This document shows, piece after piece, positions 24,620-32,140 of a stretch of DNA of 40,439 nt. The translations under genes were made by a program, and so were the position numbers. Each line of letters begins with the position of its first letter. Positions within the stretch are counted from its first letter, which is position 1. Origin of the DNA: Mycobacterium sp. NAZ190054. GTDB lineage: Bacteria; Actinomycetota; Actinomycetes; Mycobacteriales; Mycobacteriaceae. The stretch covers positions 1 through 40,439 of the forward strand of contig NZ_LMVQ01000124.1 in the NCBI RefSeq assembly GCF_001545925.1, given 5' to 3'. A model generated the notes under the pieces. It saw only the letters and a list, made by a program, of their open reading frames with translations. It was not told the origin of the DNA and ran no database searches.

Positions 24620-25535
24620 GGACGGACCCTCGGTTGGCCATCGCGAAGCTGTACCGGATGTGGTCGCCGTGCCCGTCCGGCACCACCGGGAACGTGAGCG
24701 GCTCGGAACGGTCCCGGATCACGTCGAGATTGTCCGCGACGTCCGCGATCGTCCATGACGACCGGTACACCCCGGGGGACTCCGTCACCGCGGCGGTGGC
24801 GACCCGGCCGGCCAGCGCGATGAACATCTCCCCTGTGACCGAACAGCTTTCGTGGGCCAGGTAGCCGACCACCGGGGCGACGAGCTCGGGGCCCATCGGC
24901 GGGTAGGCGGAGGTGTCGATCCCGGCGGCCATCCGGGTCACCGCGGCGGGCACGATCACGTTGCTCGTCACATTATGGGCGGCGCCCTCCATCGCCGCGA
25001 CGTTGGACAGACCGATCACCCCGGCCTTCGCGACGGCGTAATTGGCGACGTCGTGGTTGCCGTAGAGCCCGCCGATCGACGAGGTCAACACGATGCGGCC
25101 GTACCCGGCCGCCTGCATCACCGGGAAGGCGGGCCGCACGACGTGGAACGCGCCGCGCAGGTGCACGTCGAGCACGGCCTCGAAGTCGTCGTAGGTCATC
25201 TCCGCCAGCGATGCGCGGCGCACGATGCCGGCGTTGTGGACCAGGATGTCGACGCCGCCGAAGCGCTCCTGCGCCGCGGAGACGATGGCCCGGCCACCCT
25301 CGGGGGTGGCGACGCTGTCGGTACTGGCGACGGCTTCCCCACCGGCCGAGACGATCTCGTCGACGACCGTCTGGGCGGGGCCGGTGTCGGCGCCCTCGCC
25401 GTCGAGCGCGCCACCGGGATCGTTGACCACCACCTTGGCACCCTGCGCGGCCAGCATCAGCGCGTACGCGCGCCCCAGCCCGCGTCCGGCTCCGGTGACG
25501 ACGGCGACGCGTCCATCGAAACGCAGGTCAGCCAC
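24612..25535 (-). CDS. SDR-family oxidoreductase (hydroxyacyl-CoA dehydrogenase-like)
   Basis: The 307-residue product starts at GTG 25535, overlapping the monooxygenase stop by 8 bp in the same way that the next gene overlaps this one; a longer start at 25559 is possible. It has the NAD(P) motif VTGAGRGLGRAYAL, the NNAG-type motif as VHNAGIV, catalytic Ser in VLTSSIGGLYG and the YAVAKAG catalytic Tyr/Lys. The inserted VVNDPGGALDGEGAD loop and the long C-terminal extension (~50 residues) resemble the dehydrogenase domain of multifunctional beta-oxidation enzymes (17beta-HSD4-like). It probably oxidises a hydroxyacyl-CoA or alcohol intermediate. Confidence 0.9.
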   Translation of the reverse strand: MADLRFDGRVAVVTGAGRGLGRAYALMLAAQGAKVVVNDPGGALDGEGADTGPAQTVVDEIVSAGGEAVASTDSVATPEGGRAIVSAAQERFGGVDILVHNAGIVRRASLAEMTYDDFEAVLDVHLRGAFHVVRPAFPVMQAAGYGRIVLTSSIGGLYGNHDVANYAVAKAGVIGLSNVAAMEGAAHNVTSNVIVPAAVTRMAAGIDTSAYPPMGPELVAPVVGYLAHESCSVTGEMFIALAGRVATAAVTESPGVYRSSWTIADVADNLDVIRDRSEPLTFPVVPDGHGDHIRYSFAMANRGSVHA

Positions 25536-27366
25536 GGAGCTCGAGGCCTTCGAGGGCACCGGCCGCGCGCCACTCGGCGATCAGATCGTCGAACGCGTAG
25601 AAGCCGGGCGAATAAAAGTCGCCGAGGAACGCGCCGTTGTTCTCCGCGCCGCCGCGGCCCTCGTTGTTGTAATAGCCCGGAGTACAGGACAACTCGAAGG
25701 CGGAGTTGTCGATCGACAGTTCGCGGACGGTCGCGACCCAGTTGTCCTGGCCCTCCTGCGTGGGCTCGACCGTCGTCGCACCACGGCTCTGCGCCTCGGC
25801 GATGATGTACGCGATGTGCTTGGCCTGTTGCTCGAACATCGCGGTGGTGTTCGCCGACACCCCGCCCTGGATGAAGCCCATGAAGAACTGGTTCGGGAAT
25901 CCGCAGGTCGTCATGCCGTGCAGGGTCTTGTAGCTGTCGTGCCAGTAATCGAAGAGCGACAGCCCGCCCCTGCCGATGATGCGGTCGATCGCGTACCGGC
26001 GGCTGATCTCCGTCGAGATCTCGAAGCCGCTCGCGAAGATGACGCAGTCGACCTCGTACTCCACGCCGTTGGCGACGATCCCCTTCTCGGTCAGCCGTTC
26101 CACGCCCTTGGATTCCGACACGTCGACGAGCGTCACGTTCGGCCGGTTGAAGGTGGCCAGATAATGCTCGCTCGAACACGGCCGCTTGCACATGAACCGG
26201 TAGTACGGCTTGAGCGCCTCGGCCGTGACCGGGTCCTCCACGACGGCGGCGACACGGCGCCGCAGCCGCTCCATGATCTTGTAGTCCTCCTCCTCCCGGA
26301 ACGCCATGATCTGCTCGATGGTCACCGCCGCCGGATCGGCGCTGCCCGCGATGCGCGCGGTCAGGTTGCGGCCGAGCTCGGTCCAGAAGTCGCACACCAG
26401 ATCCGGCTCACCGAACACCACGCCGACGAACGGCGACCAGTTGTGGAAGTTCCGCTTGCGCTCCTCCTGCCACCCGGGCTGCAGCGAGGCGGCCCAGTCC
26501 GGGTCGGTGGGGGTGTTGACCCGCTCGTCCACCGAGGACGGGGTCCGCTGGAAGACGAAGAGCTCCCTGGCGTCCCGGCCGAGATGAGGCACCAGCTGCA
26601 CACCGGTCGCGCCGGTGCCGACGAGCGCGACCCGCTTGTCGGCGAGCTTGTGCAGGCCGCCGTCGGCGTCACCGCCGGTGTAGTCGTAGTCCCAGCGGGC
26701 GGAGTGGAACACGTGTCCGGCGAAGTCCTTGATGCCGGGAATGCCGGGCAGCTTCGGACGGTTGTAGGAGCCCTGCGCCATCACGACGAACCGGGCCCGG
26801 ACGTCGTCGCCGCGGTCGGTGCTGATCCGCCACCGTTGCAGTTCGTCGTCCCAACGCAGTTCGCGCACCTGGGTGGAGAACAGCGCGCCGTCGTACAGGC
26901 CGAAGTGCTTGCCGATGTTGCGACAGTGGCCGAAGATCTCGGCGCCGTCGGCGAACTTCTTGCTCGGCATGAAACCGAGCTCTTCGAGCAGCGGGATATA
27001 GCAGTAGGCGTCGTTGTCGCACTGGATGCCGGGGAACCGGTTCCAGTACCACACGCCCCCGAAGTCACCGGCCATCTCGATGACGCGGATCCCGGTCACA
27101 CCGGCCTTTTTCAGGTAGGCGCCGGCCAGCAGCCCGGCGAAGCCACCGCCGAGGATCACGACCTCGACGTCCTCGGCGACCGGATCGCGCACCGTCGCCG
27201 GCGTGTAGGGGTCCACCTCGTAGAACTCGGCGAACTCGCCCTCGAGCTCCAGGTACTGGGACGCGCCCTCCGGGCGCAGCCGCTTGGCGCGTTCGGCCGC
27301 GTACTTCTGACGCAACGCCGGGATGTCGATGTCGGTCGGCGTGTCGGTGGGCCCGCAGGTCTCCAC
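25528..27366 (-). CDS. Baeyer-Villiger-type flavin monooxygenase
   Basis: The 612-residue product starts at GTG 27366 behind AGGAGG. It has a ~60-residue N-terminal extension, an FAD motif VVILGGGFAGLLAGAY (Gly73-Gly78), the Baeyer-Villiger fingerprint FAGHVFHSARWD (Phe215-Asp226, FxGxxxHxxxW[PD]), an NADPH motif VALVGTGATGVQLVPHLG near 247 and a C-terminal FASGFEIST block. The length and extension match the cyclododecanone/cyclopentadecanone- and steroid-type enzymes rather than the ~540-residue cyclohexanone enzymes. It inserts oxygen next to a ketone, giving a lactone or ester. Its position between a Rieske oxygenase and CoA enzymes makes a cyclic ketone intermediate plausible; the substrate is unknown. 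Confidence 0.93.
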   Translation of the reverse strand: METCGPTDTPTDIDIPALRQKYAAERAKRLRPEGASQYLELEGEFAEFYEVDPYTPATVRDPVAEDVEVVILGGGFAGLLAGAYLKKAGVTGIRVIEMAGDFGGVWYWNRFPGIQCDNDAYCYIPLLEELGFMPSKKFADGAEIFGHCRNIGKHFGLYDGALFSTQVRELRWDDELQRWRISTDRGDDVRARFVVMAQGSYNRPKLPGIPGIKDFAGHVFHSARWDYDYTGGDADGGLHKLADKRVALVGTGATGVQLVPHLGRDARELFVFQRTPSSVDERVNTPTDPDWAASLQPGWQEERKRNFHNWSPFVGVVFGEPDLVCDFWTELGRNLTARIAGSADPAAVTIEQIMAFREEEDYKIMERLRRRVAAVVEDPVTAEALKPYYRFMCKRPCSSEHYLATFNRPNVTLVDVSESKGVERLTEKGIVANGVEYEVDCVIFASGFEISTEISRRYAIDRIIGRGGLSLFDYWHDSYKTLHGMTTCGFPNQFFMGFIQGGVSANTTAMFEQQAKHIAYIIAEAQSRGATTVEPTQEGQDNWVATVRELSIDNSAFELSCTPGYYNNEGRGGAENNGAFLGDFYSPGFYAFDDLIAEWRAAGALEGLELRG

Positions 27367-27434
27367 AGTTCCTCCTCTTCGGGATTTCGGCGTAGTTGGT
27401 CACGGTGAGCGTGACGAAGTACGCCCAAATCGCT

Positions 27435-28805
27435 CTACAGCGCTCGGGGTTCGCCGGTTCCCATGTACTTGGACAGTTGGTGGTGCAGGTTGACGGTGCT
27501 GCGTTCGCGATACGGGTTCGGCAGCGTGCCCGGGAAACCCGCCGACTTCATGCCCTGCTGTACGGCCGCCATGTTCGAGAAGTCCTGCGGCAGCACCGAC
27601 AGCCAGTTCGGGGAGTCCTTCGGGGTGTAGGCCCATTCCGTCTCGGGCTCTTGGCCTTTGGGGTACAGCTCGAAGACGGCCACCTCGAAGATGCACTTGT
27701 CGGGATGGTAGCTCGGATCGGGGCGGGCGCTGTAGCACAGCGCACTGGTCAGGCCCTGGCCGATCTGGAAGTTCGGGAAGATCTGCCACGCCGTGCCGCT
27801 CTGGCCGAGGATGTCCGGTGGGATGGTCGGCCAGATCACCCCGCGGGCCTCGTCGTCGCGGCGGGCCGAGGCCAGCCAGTGCTGCAGCACCTTGTCGGCC
27901 GGGGTTCCCTCGGGCAGTTCGTCGACCAGCCGCTTGGCGGCGTTCACCAGTGTCTCGGTGGTGGTCGCGTTGGTCTGTTCCCAGGTGTACATCTGCATCT
28001 CGGCGGTGGAGACGCGCGGGTCGTCGCCGGTGCCGAGCCGGATCTTGGACTTGGTCTCGTCCATGCCCTTGGGCGCGTCGTAACCGATGTTGCTGTGCTT
28101 GCCCTGCGCTTTGGCCCAGCCCTTGAACTCGCCGAACTTGTTGAACTCCGGGTGGGTGGTGAACACGTGGTAGGTCTCGTTGAAGGCCTCCATCGCGACC
28201 TTCCAATTGCAGTCGAAGTAGAGCCATTTGCGCCACTTGTAGCGCATGTTCTCCAGCCCGAACGGGTCGAGGATCTTGGCCGCCGGGAACAGGTAGTCGG
28301 CCAGCGGCTCGCAGTCGGGGTCCATGTTGACGAACACCCAGCCACCCCAGGTGTCGACCTGCACGGGCGCCAGGTGGGTGTTCCGCGGGGTGAGCTTGCC
28401 GACCCAGTCGTCCTGTTCGCGGATGTGGGTACAGGTGCCGTCCAGACCGTATGTCCAGCCGTGGAAGCCGCACACGAACGACTTTCGGGCGCGGCCGCGC
28501 GCGTTCTTGGCGCCCTCCGGGGTGTCGACCAGTCGGCGGCCGCGGTGCATGCACACGTTGTGGTGGGCTTTGAATTCCTTGTCGCCGGTGCGTACCACCA
28601 GGATCGAGTCGTCGAGGATGTCGTAGGTGAGGTAGCTGCCGATCTCGGGGAACTCCTCGACGCGGCCGATCTGCTGCCACACCTTGCGCCACAGCCGGTC
28701 CCGTTCGGCGCGGGCGTACTCCGGGGAGATGTAGGCGTCCACCCCGATGGTCATCGGTTCCGACAGTTCTTCTGCCGTCTCCACTTTCGCTTCGAGATCG
28801 GTCAT
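27435..28805 (-). CDS. Rieske non-haem iron oxygenase, alpha subunit
   Basis: The 456-residue product has an N-terminal Rieske [2Fe-2S] domain with Cys85-x-His87 (NVCMHRGRR) and Cys112-xx-His115 (VCGFHGWTYG), and a C-terminal mononuclear iron domain with NETYHVFTTH (His213, His218). It hydroxylates an aromatic ring, sterol-like substrate or alkyl group with O2 and electrons from a ferredoxin. No ferredoxin, reductase or beta subunit is encoded in this cluster; the reductase at 1154-2257 is distant. ATG 28805 overlaps the upstream SDR stop by one base (TGATG), with AGGAGG just before it. Confidence 0.94.
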   Translation of the reverse strand: MTDLEAKVETAEELSEPMTIGVDAYISPEYARAERDRLWRKVWQQIGRVEEFPEIGSYLTYDILDDSILVVRTGDKEFKAHHNVCMHRGRRLVDTPEGAKNARGRARKSFVCGFHGWTYGLDGTCTHIREQDDWVGKLTPRNTHLAPVQVDTWGGWVFVNMDPDCEPLADYLFPAAKILDPFGLENMRYKWRKWLYFDCNWKVAMEAFNETYHVFTTHPEFNKFGEFKGWAKAQGKHSNIGYDAPKGMDETKSKIRLGTGDDPRVSTAEMQMYTWEQTNATTTETLVNAAKRLVDELPEGTPADKVLQHWLASARRDDEARGVIWPTIPPDILGQSGTAWQIFPNFQIGQGLTSALCYSARPDPSYHPDKCIFEVAVFELYPKGQEPETEWAYTPKDSPNWLSVLPQDFSNMAAVQQGMKSAGFPGTLPNPYRERSTVNLHHQLSKYMGTGEPRAL

Positions 28806-29656
28806 CAGATCCTCCTAATGGCTTCTCGGAATGACTCGTCCTTGAGGAACAGCGACGTGTTGTCGGCGCCCAGATGGCTCCATTTGAGGTTGAGCCCGCC
28901 ATCGACGAGCAGGGTCTGCCCGGTGACGTAGCTCGACAGGTCCGAGAGCAGGAACAGGATCGCGCCGGCCTGCTCCTCCGGGGTGCCGCGCCTGCCCATC
29001 GCGATGGCCCGGCGGTCGCGGTCGGGGTCCTCGTCGACGTACATGCGTGACGCCGCTGTCTCGGTGACCCCCGGAGCCACGGCGTTGACCCTGATGTCGT
29101 CGGTGGCCAACTCCACGGCCATCGTGCGGGTCATCGCGACGATGGCGGCCTTGGCCGTTCCGTAGGCGATGTGGAACGGCGCGGTGTTCATGCCGCTGAT
29201 CGACGACACCGACACGATCGAACCCGGATCACCCTGGCCGCGGATCTCGGCGGCGACGGCCTGACTCATGAAGAACGCGGTCTCGAGATTGGCGGCGAAC
29301 AGTGCGCGCCAGTCGTCACGGGTGACGCGGGTGGACGGCATCCACGTCGACGGTGCCGCCCCGCCGGCGATGTTGACCAGACCGTAGAGCCGCCCGTCGG
29401 TGCGGCGCACCTGCTGCAGCACGGTCGCGATGCCGTCGTCGGTGGACGCGTCGGCGGCGACGGGCACGACGGCAAGCCCCTGTTCGGCCAGCGGTGCGAC
29501 GTGCTCGTCGAGATTGGCCGAGGACCGGCTGACCGCGACAACCGTGGCGCCGGCTTCGGCGGCCAGCCGGGTGACCGTGGTGCCGATGCCTCCGCCACCT
29601 GCTCCCGAGACGACGACGATCCTGCCGTCGAGGCTCAGCGATAACCCCACCGTCAC
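28805..29656 (-). CDS. SDR-family oxidoreductase, first gene of leftward operon
   Basis: The 283-residue product has a glycine-rich cofactor motif (VVSGAGGGGIGTTVTRLAAE), the NIAGG motif of the central strand, Ser in IVSVSSISGMNTA and the catalytic YGTAKAAIVAMT. The C-terminus SSYVTGQTLLVDGGLNLKWS is classic SDR. It oxidises or reduces an alcohol/ketone, and as the promoter-proximal gene may make the ketone used by the monooxygenase. GTG 29656 is used as the start; GTG 29650 is an alternative. No ribosome binding site is visible and a perfect palindrome lies only 4 bp upstream, so the transcript is leaderless or the true start lies a few codons in. Confidence 0.9.
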   Translation of the reverse strand: MTVGLSLSLDGRIVVVSGAGGGGIGTTVTRLAAEAGATVVAVSRSSANLDEHVAPLAEQGLAVVPVAADASTDDGIATVLQQVRRTDGRLYGLVNIAGGAAPSTWMPSTRVTRDDWRALFAANLETAFFMSQAVAAEIRGQGDPGSIVSVSSISGMNTAPFHIAYGTAKAAIVAMTRTMAVELATDDIRVNAVAPGVTETAASRMYVDEDPDRDRRAIAMGRRGTPEEQAGAILFLLSDLSSYVTGQTLLVDGGLNLKWSHLGADNTSLFLKDESFREAIRRI

Positions 29657-29659
29657 GTC

Positions 29660-29675
29660 ATTTGTCCGGACAAAT
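29660..29675. promoter_or_regulatory. Perfect 16-bp palindrome, probable GntR operator
   Basis: ATTTGTCCGGACAAAT is its own reverse complement and lies 4 bp upstream of the leftward operon's start codon. Related copies occur at 29757-29772 and 29784-29795. TTGTC...GACAA half-sites are usual for GntR-family regulators, and one is encoded two genes away in the divergent unit at 31373. Binding here would block the leftward promoter or early transcription. The assignment to that regulator is inference. Confidence 0.65.
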
Positions 29676-29680
29676 AATGG

Positions 29681-29701
29681 TGCTCTGCATATTGCAGAAC
29701 A
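29681..29701. promoter_or_regulatory. Second inverted repeat in divergent control region
   Basis: TGCTCTGCA (29681-29689), three bases TAT, and TGCAGAACA (29693-29701) form arms with eight of nine complementary positions. The motif is unrelated to the GTCCGGAC palindrome, so a different regulator may act at the same promoter region. Confidence 0.45.
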
Positions 29702-29756
29702 CTATTCCGCAGGGCTTATGTGGGCGTCAAGGCCGGAACAGCGTTGATCGCGGCCC

Positions 29757-29795
29757 TATTGTCTGGACTAGCACTGCTTGCTAACGTCCGGACGC
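29757..29795. promoter_or_regulatory. Two further GTCYGGAC operator-like copies
   Basis: TATTGTCTGGACTAGC (29757-29772) matches the 16-bp palindrome at ten positions, with GTCTGGAC in place of GTCCGGAC. A third core, CGTCCGGACG, lies directly before the ATG of the SMP-30-like gene (29796). They are placed to control the rightward operon in the way the perfect copy is placed for the leftward one. Confidence 0.5.
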
Positions 29796-31376
29796 ATGAT
29801 TGCCCGGTACGACGCGCCAGACCCGACCGTCACCGAGGGTTGGCAGGTCCGGCGGGTGACCGCACCGAGCCGCCTGTTCGGTGCGAACGGCTTGCGCACC
29901 GGACCGGACGGACGCGTCTACGTGGCCCAGGTGACGGGAAGTCAGATCAGCGCCCTGGACCCGGCGACCGGGCTGCTGGACACCGTGAGCCCCAAGGGCG
30001 GCGACATCGTCGCCCCTGACGACGTGGCCTTCGGCGAGGACGGAACACTGTTCGCGACCGAGGTGATGGACGGGCGCGTCTCGGCGCGGGACACCGCGGG
30101 CCGCACAAGGGTGCTGCGCGACGACCTTCCGTGCGCGAACGGCATCACGGTGCACCGGGGACGGTTGTTCGTCGGCGAGTGCCGCGACGGCGGCCGGCTG
30201 TTGGAACTTCCGCTCGACGGCGGGACGCCCCGCATCCTGCTGGAGAACCTGCCGTCCCCCAACGCGATGGAGGTCGGCCCGGACGGGCTTCTCTACTACC
30301 CGCTGATGACGGCCAACGAGATCTGGCGGGTGGACCCTGCCGGCGGTGAACCGCAGCGGGTCGCCGCCGACCTCGGGGTGCCCGACGCGGTGAAGTTCGA
30401 CGCCGAGGGGTTCATCGTGTCGACGCAGGTGGCCAGCGGCCAGGTGTTGCGCATCGACCCTCGCACCGGCGAGAAAACCGTTCTCGCTCAGCTCAACCCG
30501 GGACTGGACAATTTGACGCTGGTCGGTGACCGGCTGTTCGCGTCCAACTTCACCGGGGAGATCACCGAGATCCACGCCGACGGGCACACCTCGACGCTGC
30601 TGCCCGGCGGACTGAACTGGCCACTGGACCTGACCGTCTCCGACGGCCGGCTGTACGTCGCCGACGGCACCTACTTCTATCAGCTGACCCCCGACGGGGG
30701 GCTGCAGACGGTCGGGATGCTGTTCTCCCCCGGCTATCCCGGCTTCCTGCGCGGGGTGACGGCCGTGGGCGCCGGCGAGTTCGTGGTCACCACCTCGGGC
30801 GGACAGGTGGCCCGCTACCGTCCTGCCGACGGTGAAACCGACTTCCTGGCCACCGATTTCGATCAACTTTACGGCGTCGACGTCGCCGCCGACGGCACGA
30901 TCGTGTTCGCCGAGCTCGGCACCGGCCGGGTTCTGGCACTGCGTTCGGGTGCCACCGAGACGCTGGCGACCGGACTGCGCGAGCCCGTCGGTGTCGCGAT
31001 CGACCCCGGCGGCGCGCCGCTGGTGGCCGAGTCCGGCGCGGGCCGGGTGGTGCGCGTCGGCTCCGGTGGTGCCGACACCGTGGTGGACGGCCTGCTGCGC
31101 CCCCAGGGAATCCACGTACGCGACGGCCGGCTCTACATCGTCGACGCCGGCGCCAAGGAACTCGTCGAGTTCGACCTGGACACCAAGGCGCGCACCACCG
31201 TCGCGGCCGGCCTGGCAGTCGGTCCGCCGCCCGGGGTCGAACCCAAGCCGCTCAAGGGCATGCCGCCGTTCTCCGGTCCGCAGGGACCGTTCGCCGGGGT
31301 GGCGTCCGGCCCCGACGGCACGCTGTACGTGTCGGCCGACGGTGACGGCAGCGTGCTGGCGGTCGCCCGGCTATGA
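29796..31376 (+). CDS. SMP-30/gluconolactonase-like double-length beta-propeller protein
   Basis: The 526-residue product starts at ATG 29796 with no clear ribosome binding site. It consists of SMP-30/NHL-type propeller repeats along its length, such as ANGLRTGPDGRVYVAQVTGS, VAFGEDGTLFATEVMDG, PNAMEVGPDGLLYYPLMTAN, GLNWPLDLTVSDGRLYVADG, DGTIVFAELGTGRVLALRSG and GVASGPDGTLYVSADGDGSV. Typical SMP-30 lactonases are ~300 residues with six blades; at 526 this has enough repeats for roughly ten to twelve, so two propellers or one enlarged ring are possible. No signal peptide is seen. Beside a Baeyer-Villiger enzyme, a lactonase role is attractive but unproven. Its stop overlaps the GntR start by ATGA. 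Confidence 0.85.
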   Translation: MIARYDAPDPTVTEGWQVRRVTAPSRLFGANGLRTGPDGRVYVAQVTGSQISALDPATGLLDTVSPKGGDIVAPDDVAFGEDGTLFATEVMDGRVSARDTAGRTRVLRDDLPCANGITVHRGRLFVGECRDGGRLLELPLDGGTPRILLENLPSPNAMEVGPDGLLYYPLMTANEIWRVDPAGGEPQRVAADLGVPDAVKFDAEGFIVSTQVASGQVLRIDPRTGEKTVLAQLNPGLDNLTLVGDRLFASNFTGEITEIHADGHTSTLLPGGLNWPLDLTVSDGRLYVADGTYFYQLTPDGGLQTVGMLFSPGYPGFLRGVTAVGAGEFVVTTSGGQVARYRPADGETDFLATDFDQLYGVDVAADGTIVFAELGTGRVLALRSGATETLATGLREPVGVAIDPGGAPLVAESGAGRVVRVGSGGADTVVDGLLRPQGIHVRDGRLYIVDAGAKELVEFDLDTKARTTVAAGLAVGPPPGVEPKPLKGMPPFSGPQGPFAGVASGPDGTLYVSADGDGSVLAVARL

Positions 31377-32140
31377 CCGCCACGGCCGGTGGTCACCGCT
31401 ACCTGCAGGTGGCGCGCACCCTGCGCAAGGAGATCGTCGACGGGGTGTACCCGGTGGGCTCGCAACTGCCGACCGAGCACGAACTGTGTGAGCGGTTCGC
31501 GGTCAGCCGGTACACGATCCGCGAGGCGCTGCGCCGGCTCCGCGACGACAAGCTCGTCGAATCCCGCCCCCGCGCAGGCACTCTGGTGGTGCCGCGACCC
31601 AACACGAACTCCTACGAGCAGGATGTCGTGTCGATCGACGATCTGCTGGCCTTCGCGCAGGGTGCCCGGTTCGCCATCGCGAGCAACGCGATGGTCACCG
31701 TCGACGACGCCCTGGCCGCCCGGACCGGGTTGCCCTCCGGGTCGGAATGGCTGTCGGTGAGCGGATTTCGGCGCACCGACGACGACACCGCGCCGATCTG
31801 CCGGACCGAGTACTTCATCAACCGCGGTTTCGCCGCGGTGGGACGGCTGCTGCACCGGCATACCGGGCCGATCTTCCCGCTCATCGAGGACCTCTTCGGG
31901 GTCAGCATCGTCGAGGTGCACCAGGAGATCTCGGCGGTGGTGCTCGACGCCGGACTCGCCGCCCAGCTGCAAGCCGAGGAGGGCACCGCGGCGTTGCAGA
32001 TGCAGCGCACCTACACCACTTCCGACGGCGAGATCGCCCAGGTGACGGTGAACACCCATCCGGCGTCGAGGTTTCGGCACGCGATGACGATGCGCCGGGT
32101 GCGGGACGCACAATCAGACCTGAGTCGGGACGCACAATGA
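31373..32140 (+). CDS. GntR-family (HutC/UTRA type) transcriptional regulator
   Basis: The 255-residue product has an N-terminal winged helix-turn-helix (YLQVARTLRKEIVDGVYPVG, ELCERFAVSRYTIREALRRL, DDKLVESRPRAGTLVVP; residues ~9-75) and a C-terminal UTRA ligand-binding domain (~95-245; EWLSVSGFRRTDDDTAPICR, RHTGPIFPLIEDLFGVSIVE, EEGTAALQMQRTYTTSDGEI). Such proteins repress catabolic operons until a pathway metabolite binds UTRA. It is embedded in the rightward unit, coupled by ATGA overlaps to its neighbours on both sides, and probably regulates both divergent operons through the GTCCGGAC palindromes, including its own gene. Confidence 0.93.
   Translation: MTATAGGHRYLQVARTLRKEIVDGVYPVGSQLPTEHELCERFAVSRYTIREALRRLRDDKLVESRPRAGTLVVPRPNTNSYEQDVVSIDDLLAFAQGARFAIASNAMVTVDDALAARTGLPSGSEWLSVSGFRRTDDDTAPICRTEYFINRGFAAVGRLLHRHTGPIFPLIEDLFGVSIVEVHQEISAVVLDAGLAAQLQAEEGTAALQMQRTYTTSDGEIAQVTVNTHPASRFRHAMTMRRVRDAQSDLSRDAQ

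Noticed and set aside
29781-31115. 444-codon open frame opposite the SMP-30-like gene
   Set aside because: No motif on this strand, and it would run through the divergent promoter region.
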